This document shows positions 46,906 to 52,381 of a DNA stretch of 52,381 nt, piece by piece. Position 1 is the first letter of the stretch; each line of letters starts with the position of its first letter. The DNA is from Thiotrichales bacterium. Lineage in GTDB: Bacteria > Pseudomonadota > Gammaproteobacteria > HK1. The position numbers were made by a program, and so were the translations under genes. Where the stretch lies: assembly GCA_026709935.1 (NCBI GenBank), contig JAPOSC010000035.1:1-52381 (forward strand), written 5' to 3'. The notes below the pieces were generated by a model. That model saw only the letters and a program-made list of their open reading frames with translations, made no database searches and was not told where the DNA came from.

Positions 46906-47586
46906 ATGAACGAGCCGGGCAGCACCCTCGCCAGGGTCGAATTGAAGATCCCGGCCGCGCCGGAGGATCTCGCGAGGCTCACGCCCGGGAACGTCGTCTA
47001 CCTCGACGGCGCCGTGTACACCGCCCGCGAGGGGGTCTATCGCAAGGTGCTCGACGAAGGAGCGGCGCTGCCCGACGGCCTGGCCGATGTGAGCAACGCC
47101 AACTTCCACTGCTCACCGGCCGCCGCCCGCGCCCCGGACGGGACGTTCAACGTCGGCGGGGTGACCGCGACCGCGAGTTTCCGGTTCTCGAAATGGATGC
47201 CGCGCTGGTTCGAGATGTCCGGCGCGAAGGTGGTCATCGGCAAGGGCGGGATGAGCGGCGCGGACTATCGCGAGCACTTCGTTCCCGCCGGCGCGGTGTA
47301 TCTCACCACCGTCGGCTACGGCACCGGGGCACTGCTCGGGCGGGGGATCCGGCGGGTGCGCAACGTGTACTGGCTCGACGAGCTCGGCATCGCCCAGGCG
47401 ATGTGGGTGTTCGAGGTGGAGCGCTTCGGCCCGTTCCTGGTCGAAAGCGATCTCGCGGGCAACAGCCTCTTCGAGGCGCAGGGCCGACTCGTCAACGAGA
47501 ACCTCGATCGCGTCTACGCCGGGCTCCGGCCTCCGGCGCTGCGCCGTTACGGCGAGACGGACGATCGGGAAGAAGAGCTGATCTGA
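46906..47586 (+). CDS. Class I fumarase-like hydratase, beta subunit
   Basis: 226 residues from ATG 46906 (GTG at 46867, overlapping the alpha stop, is the alternative). TtdB/FumA C-terminal-type domain: LTPGNVVYLDGAVYTAREGVYRKVLDEG, SGAKVVIGKGGMSG, VYWLDELGIAQAMWVFEVERFGPFLVESDLAGNSLF. Odd: the usual substrate-binding T-(S/A)-G-R-M-D motif is replaced around FRFSKWMPRWFEM, so the substrate may be larger than or different from fumarate or tartrate. Confidence 0.82.
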   Translation: MNEPGSTLARVELKIPAAPEDLARLTPGNVVYLDGAVYTAREGVYRKVLDEGAALPDGLADVSNANFHCSPAAARAPDGTFNVGGVTATASFRFSKWMPRWFEMSGAKVVIGKGGMSGADYREHFVPAGAVYLTTVGYGTGALLGRGIRRVRNVYWLDELGIAQAMWVFEVERFGPFLVESDLAGNSLFEAQGRLVNENLDRVYAGLRPPALRRYGETDDREEELI

Positions 47587-47646
47587 AGCGACATCAAAGA
47601 GTTCGTTGTCCGGTATTCGACCAACTTTCATACACGGAGATCCGCG

Positions 47647-48603
47647 ATGTCCAACCCTCTCACCGTCCCGCCCCGCGCCCCGTTCAGGACGTTCCTCGAC
47701 TTCCCGCTCCACACCGACCTCGACACCTTCGACGCTCACGTCGCGATCCTGGGTCTGCCCTACGGCGACCCCTACACCATCGACGAGGTGACGAACGATC
47801 AGACCAACGCCCCCACCGCGGTCCGGCGCGCGTCCTCGCGCCTCTCCATGCATCCGGACCGGTACGACTTCGACTTCGGGGGGCCGTTGCTCGACGGGCA
47901 CGACATCCGCGTGGTGGACTGCGGCGACGTGCCGGGAGATGCCCGCGACCTCACTGCCCACTACCGCAAGGCGGAGGCGGCGGCGCGCAAGATCCTGGAC
48001 GCGGGCGCCATGCTGGTCAGCATCGGGGGCGACCACGGGGTGCCGATCCCGGTGTTCCGGGCCTGCGAAGGCCACGGTCCCGTCACCCTGGTACACGTCG
48101 ATGCGCATCTCGACTGGCGCGACGAGAGGCACGGGATCCGCGAGGGCTACTCCAACCCCATCCGGCGGGCGTCGGAGATGCCCTGGTTCGACCACATCAT
48201 TCAGATCGGCCTCCGTGCGCAAGGCAGTGCGCGGCAGCGCGAGTACGATGACGCCGTCGCCTGGGGAGCGGACATCATCACCTCCTACGAGGTGCTGGAG
48301 CACGGCATTCAGCCGGTGCTCGACCGCATCCCGGACGGCGGCACCTACTACCTGAGCATTGACGCCGACGGCGTCGACCCAACGGTGATGCCGGCGGTGA
48401 ACGCCCCCGCGCCGGGCGGCCTGCTCTACCATCACGTACGGGACCTGATCCACGGGGTGGTGAAGAAGGGGCGCGTCCTGGGCATGGACATCGTGGAGAT
48501 CACCCCGGCGCGCGACCTCAACGAGATCACCTCCATCGTCGCCGGCCGCTTCATCCTGAACCTGATCGGGACGGCGGTACGGGCGGGCCGTTTCGACCGA
48601 TGA
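47647..48603 (+). CDS. Ureohydrolase-family protein (agmatinase-like)
   Basis: 318 residues. Mn ligands in SIGGDHGVPI, LVHVDAHLDWRDE and YYLSIDADGVDP; the family C-terminus GMDIVEITPARDLNEITSIVAGRFILNLIG is kept. The N-terminus (TVPPRAPFRTFLDFPLHTDLDTFDAHVAILGLPYGDPYTIDEVTND) differs from the 28391 enzyme, so it is not a recent duplicate. It follows the hydratase after 60 bases, ending the cluster. It should cleave an amidino group from a guanidino substrate. Confidence 0.85.
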   Translation: MSNPLTVPPRAPFRTFLDFPLHTDLDTFDAHVAILGLPYGDPYTIDEVTNDQTNAPTAVRRASSRLSMHPDRYDFDFGGPLLDGHDIRVVDCGDVPGDARDLTAHYRKAEAAARKILDAGAMLVSIGGDHGVPIPVFRACEGHGPVTLVHVDAHLDWRDERHGIREGYSNPIRRASEMPWFDHIIQIGLRAQGSARQREYDDAVAWGADIITSYEVLEHGIQPVLDRIPDGGTYYLSIDADGVDPTVMPAVNAPAPGGLLYHHVRDLIHGVVKKGRVLGMDIVEITPARDLNEITSIVAGRFILNLIGTAVRAGRFDR

Positions 48604-48633
48604 GCAAAGCGCGGCGGCGTACGGCCCTATGTC

Positions 48634-48780
48634 ATTCCCGCCTGGGCGGGAATGATGCCATCGACATGGCCTTGGCTGCGGCAACAACGTCATTCCCGTC
48701 CAAGCGGGAATGATGCCATCGACATGGCCTTGGCTGCGGCAACAACGTCATTCCCGTCCAAGCGGGAATCCGGGGTTCTC
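48634..48780. repeat. Repeat family 3: 58-base tandem units with dRS3-like palindromes
   Basis: ATTCCC-N8-GGGAAT palindromes lie at 48634-48653, 48692-48711 and 48750-48769, exactly 58 bases apart, joined by near-identical spacers containing ATGCCATCGACATGGCC. The palindrome pattern equals the neisserial dRS3 consensus. The array lies between the ureohydrolase gene and anmK. Confidence 0.9.
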
Positions 48781-48837
48781 GCGACACGGTTTCAGCGGCT
48801 GGGATTCACTTCCAGAAGACGTGAGGCGTAGCGGCAC

Positions 48838-49944
48838 ATGAAGCTTTACATCGGCCTGATCTCCGGCACCAGCATGGACGGCGTGGACGCGGCGCTGGTC
48901 GCGTTTCCAGACGGCGGCGCCACCACCGTCGCGACGCATTCCGTACCGATACCGGACGATCTGACCTGCGAGCTTCACGCGCTGGCGCAGGACCCGTCAG
49001 CCGCCGCGATTCGTTTCTGGACCGCGGATGCACAGCTTGGGTCGGTATTCGCGGATGCGGTGCTGGCGCTCCTCGACATCGCCGGCACCGAGGCCCACAA
49101 CGTGGCGGCGATCGGCAGCCACGGCCAGACGGTGTACCACGCGCCGAAGGCCGCGATACCCATCACCGTGCAGCTCGGCGACCCGAACATCATCGCCGAG
49201 CGCACCGGCATCACCACGGTGGCGGATTTCCGCCGCCGCGACCTCGCCGCCGGCGGCGAGGGGGCACCGCTCGCCACGGCCTTCCACCGGGCCGTGTTCT
49301 CGGCCCCCGGGGTCGAGCGCGGCATTCTCAACCTCGGGGGCATCGCGAACCTGTCGGTCCTGTCCGCAGAGCGCGACCGCCCGCCACTCGGCTTCGATAC
49401 CGGTCCCGCGAACACCCTCCTCGACACCTACGTGCGGCGCCGGTTCGCCACGGACATGGATCGCGAGGCCGCCCTTGCGCGCCAGGGCAAGATGGTCCCT
49501 GCCCTCCTCGCCGAGTTGCTGGCCGAGCCCTACTTCGACCGCGCACCGCCGAAGAGCACCGGGCGGGAGTTGTTCAATGCGGCGTGGCTGGACGCCCGAC
49601 TCGCCAGGCATCCGGGCGTCGATCCGCATGACGTGCTGCGCACCCTGTGCGAGTTGACGGTGGAGACGGCGATGGGGGCGGTCACTCGGTTCGCGCCGCG
49701 CACGCGGGAGCTGTACCTGTGTGGAGGCGGAGCCCGCAATCCGCTGATCGCGGAACGGATCGCGGAACGGATCGCGCCGCTTCGGGTGGACACCACGGAC
49801 CTGCTCGGCATCGCCCCCGACTGGGTGGAGGCAGCGGCATTCGCCTGGCTCGCGATGCGCACCCTCGGAGGCGAGGCCGGCAACGCGCCCTCGGTGACCG
49901 GGGCGGGGCGGGAGGTGGTGCTCGGCGGGATCCACCCCGCCTGA
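48838..49944 (+). CDS. anmK: Anhydro-N-acetylmuramic acid kinase
   Basis: 368 residues, standard length. It phosphorylates and opens 1,6-anhydroMurNAc in peptidoglycan recycling. Motifs: YIGLISGTSMDGVDAAL, AIGSHGQTVYHAPK, GGEGAPLATAFHRAVFS, GILNLGGIANLSVL, GFDTGPANTLLDTY and LYLCGGGARNPLI. It begins right after the family 3 array. Confidence 0.96.
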   Translation: MKLYIGLISGTSMDGVDAALVAFPDGGATTVATHSVPIPDDLTCELHALAQDPSAAAIRFWTADAQLGSVFADAVLALLDIAGTEAHNVAAIGSHGQTVYHAPKAAIPITVQLGDPNIIAERTGITTVADFRRRDLAAGGEGAPLATAFHRAVFSAPGVERGILNLGGIANLSVLSAERDRPPLGFDTGPANTLLDTYVRRRFATDMDREAALARQGKMVPALLAELLAEPYFDRAPPKSTGRELFNAAWLDARLARHPGVDPHDVLRTLCELTVETAMGAVTRFAPRTRELYLCGGGARNPLIAERIAERIAPLRVDTTDLLGIAPDWVEAAAFAWLAMRTLGGEAGNAPSVTGAGREVVLGGIHPA

Positions 49945-50092
49945 GCGGGCCCGCGACCAAACGGCGACATCGCCTCGCGGGACCGGCCCGCGGATCGACC
50001 CGAAGGTCCGCACCGCCTCCGTCGCCCTGCATCGCAGACCGCCGGACGGTCGACCCCGGACCGCACCGGGATCCGGGTCAACGGGTTCCGTA

Positions 50093-50440
50093 TCAGATCG
50101 AGAACGACATCCCGCAGCCGCAGGTGGTGGCCGCGTTCGGATTGCTGATCACGAACCGGGACCCCTGAAGATCCTCTCGGTAATCGATCTCGGAGCCCAT
50201 CAGGTACTGGAAGCTCATGGGGTCGATGAGCAGCTTCGCGCCGTCGCGTTCAATCACGAAGTCGTCCTCGCCCGGAACATCCTCGAAGTTGAACCCGTAC
50301 TGAAAACCCGAGCAGCCGCCCCCTTCGATGTAGACGCGAAGGAGGGGATCGGTGCGGCCCTGACGCAGCACCAGCTCGCCGACCTTGCGCGCCGCCTTCT
50401 GCGAGAAAGCGACGGCGGAGGTGAAGTCAGGATCCGACAT
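50093..50440 (-). CDS. erpA: Iron-sulfur cluster insertion protein ErpA
   Basis: 115-residue A-type carrier. Cluster ligands are in [17 protein letters not shown] and [12 protein letters not shown] (three conserved Cys). [54 protein letters not shown] is diagnostic. It delivers Fe-S clusters, for example to isoprenoid enzymes. The ATG at 50440 is preceded by GGGGCGAG; convergent with anmK. Confidence 0.95.
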   Translation of the reverse strand: MSDPDFTSAVAFSQKAARKVGELVLRQGRTDPLLRVYIEGGGCSGFQYGFNFEDVPGEDDFVIERDGAKLLIDPMSFQYLMGSEIDYREDLQGSRFVISNPNAATTCGCGMSFSI

Positions 50441-50645
50441 TTCTCTCGCCCCTTCGATCAGGTTGGTCGAAGCATGGGGGCTGGCGCGTCTCGGATCAAC
50501 TTCCCGAGCCCTTCCCGAGCACTTCTTGGTGCGCATTTCCCTCTCTTCGTCCCTCTCGTAGTCATCCCTCTCGTAGTCATGCAGTCATGGCAGTTTCGTG
50601 TACGGTACTCTCGCCAGTGAACAGCACAAACATCGAGGGCCGGGA

Positions 50646-51173
50646 ATGAACCAACCTTTCAGCCGCCGGCCGGGGCGCGGCGGTCGAGTGTGGTGGGCCG
50701 CGGCGTTGCTCGTGGCAGGTTGTCTGGTGCTGGTATTCACGCTGCGGAACCACGGCAACCTCGAGACATTCCCGCCCGTCTCCATCGCCACCATCGACGG
50801 CCGCCGCCTCGACGCCGCCACGGTCGCGGGCGGCCCGGTGCTCTTCACCTTCTGGTCCACGACGTGCGTGGTCTGCCTGCAGGAAATGCCGGACCTGGAA
50901 GCGCTCTACCGGCGACTCGCCCCGCGCGGATTCGAGATCGTCGCGGTGTCCATGCCCTGGGACCCGCCCGACGAGGTGGTACGGCTTGCGCAGGCCCGCG
51001 CGCTCCCCTATCCGGTCGCGCTCGACGTGACCGGCGCCATCGCGCAGGCGTTCGGCAACGTGTCGGTGACCCCCACCCACATCCTGATCGATCCTGGCGG
51101 CGAGGTCGCATTCCATCGCACCGGTGCGCTCGATTTCGCCGCCCTCGACGACCGACTGCGGTCGATGCTCTGA
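50646..51173 (+). CDS. TlpA/ResA-like membrane-anchored thioredoxin
   Basis: 175 residues. One N-terminal membrane helix (about 15-33), then a thioredoxin fold with TFWSTTCVVCLQEMPDLE (Cys74, Cys77) and the cis-Pro loop VSVTPTHILIDPGG. A periplasmic disulfide reductase, similar to but distinct from the CcmG-like protein at 1913. It is followed 18 bases later by hemJ, so a link to haem or cytochrome biogenesis is plausible. Confidence 0.88.
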   Translation: MNQPFSRRPGRGGRVWWAAALLVAGCLVLVFTLRNHGNLETFPPVSIATIDGRRLDAATVAGGPVLFTFWSTTCVVCLQEMPDLEALYRRLAPRGFEIVAVSMPWDPPDEVVRLAQARALPYPVALDVTGAIAQAFGNVSVTPTHILIDPGGEVAFHRTGALDFAALDDRLRSML

Positions 51174-51191
51174 CGCGGGACAGCGACGCCA

Positions 51192-51632
51192 GTGCTCTGG
51201 ATCAAAGCCCTTCACGTCATCTTCGTGGTGGCCTGGTACGCAGGTCTGCTGTACCTGCCGCGCCTGTTCGTCTACCACGCCCAGACCGACGACGCGATCG
51301 GCGACGAGCGCTTCAAGGTCATGGAGCGCAGACTCTTCATGATCATGACGGTGGGCGGGCTCGGAGCGCTCGTCTTCGGCCTGTGGCTCATCGCCGACTA
51401 CGCATGGGCCGCCTACGCGGCGAGCGGATGGTTTCAGGTGAAGCTCGTGCTCGTCGCCGCGCTCGTCCTGTATCACGTCTGGTGCGGTAGACTTGTCGCC
51501 GACTTCGCGGCGGGGCGAAACCGGCACGGACACCGCTTCTATCGTCTGTTCAACGAGGTACCGGCCCTCGTTCTGATCGCGGTGGTGATCCTCGTGGTGG
51601 TCAAGCCGATCCTGAGCGGTCTCGATGGCTAG
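51192..51632 (+). CDS. hemJ: Protoporphyrinogen oxidase HemJ
   Basis: 146 residues, GTG start, four membrane segments. IKALHVIFVVAWYAGLLYLPRLFVYHA (conserved His8 and Arg), KVMERRLFMIMT, and WFQVKLVLVAALVLYHVWCGRL are HemJ (UPF0093) signatures. It oxidises protoporphyrinogen IX in haem synthesis. It lies just after the TlpA-like gene. Confidence 0.94.
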   Translation: MLWIKALHVIFVVAWYAGLLYLPRLFVYHAQTDDAIGDERFKVMERRLFMIMTVGGLGALVFGLWLIADYAWAAYAASGWFQVKLVLVAALVLYHVWCGRLVADFAAGRNRHGHRFYRLFNEVPALVLIAVVILVVVKPILSGLDG

Positions 51633-51783
51633 CGAGGCTGCATCACAGACACACGAGGAATGTCCGGTGCGCCTGACGACTCTCGAACTCCTGGCGCGCA
51701 GTGCTCGTCGCAGCCTCGGACGGTTCGTGCACGAAACTACTGCCGTAGACCTGAATCAACCGTGAAGACACAGGTCGCTGGGG

Positions 51784-52068
51784 ATGACTAGAACCGTTCA
51801 ATGCGTGGTGCTGAAGCACGAGGCGGAGGGCCTCGACGAGCCACCGCATCCCGGCGAGCTGGGCCGGCGGATCTTCGAGAGCGTCTCAAAGGAGGGCTGG
51901 ACCGAATGGCTCCAGCGCCTGCAGATGATCATCAACGAGAACCAGCTCAGCACCGCCGATCCGGGCAGCATCGATCTCATCGAGCAGCACATGCGCGGCT
52001 TCCTCTTCGGCGAGGGCCGCCTCGGGGGCCTCCCGGCCGGCTTCCGCACCGGCCAGGCCAAGAAGTAG
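51784..52068 (+). CDS. yggX: Probable Fe(II)-trafficking/oxidative-damage protection protein
   Basis: 94 residues. TRTVQCVVLKHEAEGLDEPPHPGELGRRIFESVSKEGWTEWLQRLQMIINENQLSTADPGS is the YggX fold, including the conserved Cys in VQCVVL. It protects Fe-S enzymes from oxidation. It often neighbours mutY; here it follows hemJ after 151 bases without mutY. Confidence 0.95.
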   Translation: MTRTVQCVVLKHEAEGLDEPPHPGELGRRIFESVSKEGWTEWLQRLQMIINENQLSTADPGSIDLIEQHMRGFLFGEGRLGGLPAGFRTGQAKK

Positions 52069-52250
52069 CCGCACCCCGCTCTCCACTCAAACGAACGCCC
52101 CCCGGGGATCCGGGAGGAGAGCCCCTCTTCCCGTCTCGACGCCGACACACGGTGGCGGTGGGCCGGCCTCTCGGAGTATCAGCGGGAACGGCTGACGCCA
52201 CACGCGGGCCCGCGCCTCATCGCCGGCACCCGTGGCCGGTCGCCGCCACC

Positions 52251-52381
52251 TCACCACCTCACGCTGAGTTCGACTCCGACGGTGTGCGCCGGGTCGGTCG
52301 TGTCGCTCTCCCAGCGCGTGGCCCGCACGCCGAGCGTGAGGTCCGGCGCGGTGGCGGCTTGCGGCGTGAGGCGCCAGCCGA
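52251..52381 (-). CDS. 3' end of an outer-membrane beta-barrel protein (partial)
   Basis: The last 42 codons of a minus-strand gene that continues beyond the window. The peptide (GWRLTPQAATAPDLTLGVRATRWESD... ending VGVELSVRW) shows alternating strand residues and a terminal aromatic, the C-terminal beta-signal recognised by BamA. The particular family cannot be told from this fragment. Confidence 0.65.
   Translation of the reverse strand, partial: GWRLTPQAATAPDLTLGVRATRWESDTTDPAHTVGVELSVRW

Noticed and set aside
48634-48780. CRISPR array
   Set aside because: Spacers between the palindromes are nearly identical, unlike CRISPR spacers; the pattern is a 58-base tandem repeat.
51667-51765. 32-residue ORF (GTG start, GAGGA upstream) between hemJ and yggX
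   Set aside because: Has a plausible ribosome-binding site, but is short, with no recognisable features, and could occur by chance.

Overview
The window is about 52 kb of GC-rich bacterial chromosome. It looks like a gammaproteobacterium, or a close proteobacterial relative, because of several syntenic blocks: mlaC-ibaG-murA-hisG-hisD, yajC-secD-secF, queA-tgt, prs-rplY-pth-ychF, and the presence of erpA, anmK, hemJ and yggX. HisG is the short form, and many starts appear to be GTG or TTG. Species-level assignment is not possible from the sequence alone. No rRNA, tRNA, CRISPR array or intact insertion sequence was seen.

Layout. 1-8.6 kb: a 7-bp tandem repeat at the edge, a glutathione S-transferase, a glycine-zipper lipoprotein, a CcmG-like thioredoxin, an isocitrate/isopropylmalate dehydrogenase-family enzyme, an MFS transporter, a complete molybdate ABC transporter (modABC) and a methyltransferase. 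8.5-19.2 kb (minus strand): housekeeping genes hisD, hisG, murA, ibaG, mlaC, secF, secD, yajC, tgt and queA. 19.5-21.8 kb: a small prophage relic, a YqaA-like membrane protein, then a repeat-filled spacer. 21.8-26.7 kb (minus): dapA and a zinc-uptake-type operon (DUF2796 His-rich protein, ABC ATPase, permease, DUF3299 protein) with a Zur-box-like site in front. 26.8-29.4 kb: an EmrB-type transporter overlapping a guanidino-acid ureohydrolase. 29.9-35.6 kb: prs, rplY, pth, ychF, a broken hicBA toxin-antitoxin pair, moeA and moaE. 35.7-41.3 kb: phaB and phaA, a small unknown protein, DUF3750, an alanine-rich lipoprotein, an L,D-transpeptidase and DUF2237. 41.3-48.6 kb: a metabolic cluster (2-hydroxyacid dehydrogenase, succinate-dehydrogenase-like four-subunit enzyme, split class I fumarase-like hydratase, ureohydrolase). 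48.8-52.4 kb: anmK, erpA, a TlpA-like protein, hemJ, yggX and the 3' end of an outer-membrane barrel gene.

The most interesting part is the 41.3-48.6 kb cluster. A flavoprotein/Fe-S/two-anchor complex, a two-subunit hydratase, a ureohydrolase and a divergent hydroxyacid dehydrogenase are packed together. Several family-signature residues differ from canonical SdhA and fumarase, which suggests a substituted (perhaps guanidino or ureido) C4-dicarboxylate rather than plain succinate/fumarate. This is inference.

The intergenic regions carry at least three dispersed repeat families. Family 1 is a MITE-like element with GAAATTTCCGGG ends (21.45-21.82 kb and 36.49-36.58 kb). Family 2 is an element of about 80 bp, present three times. 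Family 3 is a 58-bp unit with ATTCCC-N8-GGGAAT palindromes, similar to neisserial dRS3. One family-3-like sequence appears to have been translated into the N-terminus of the DUF3299 gene.
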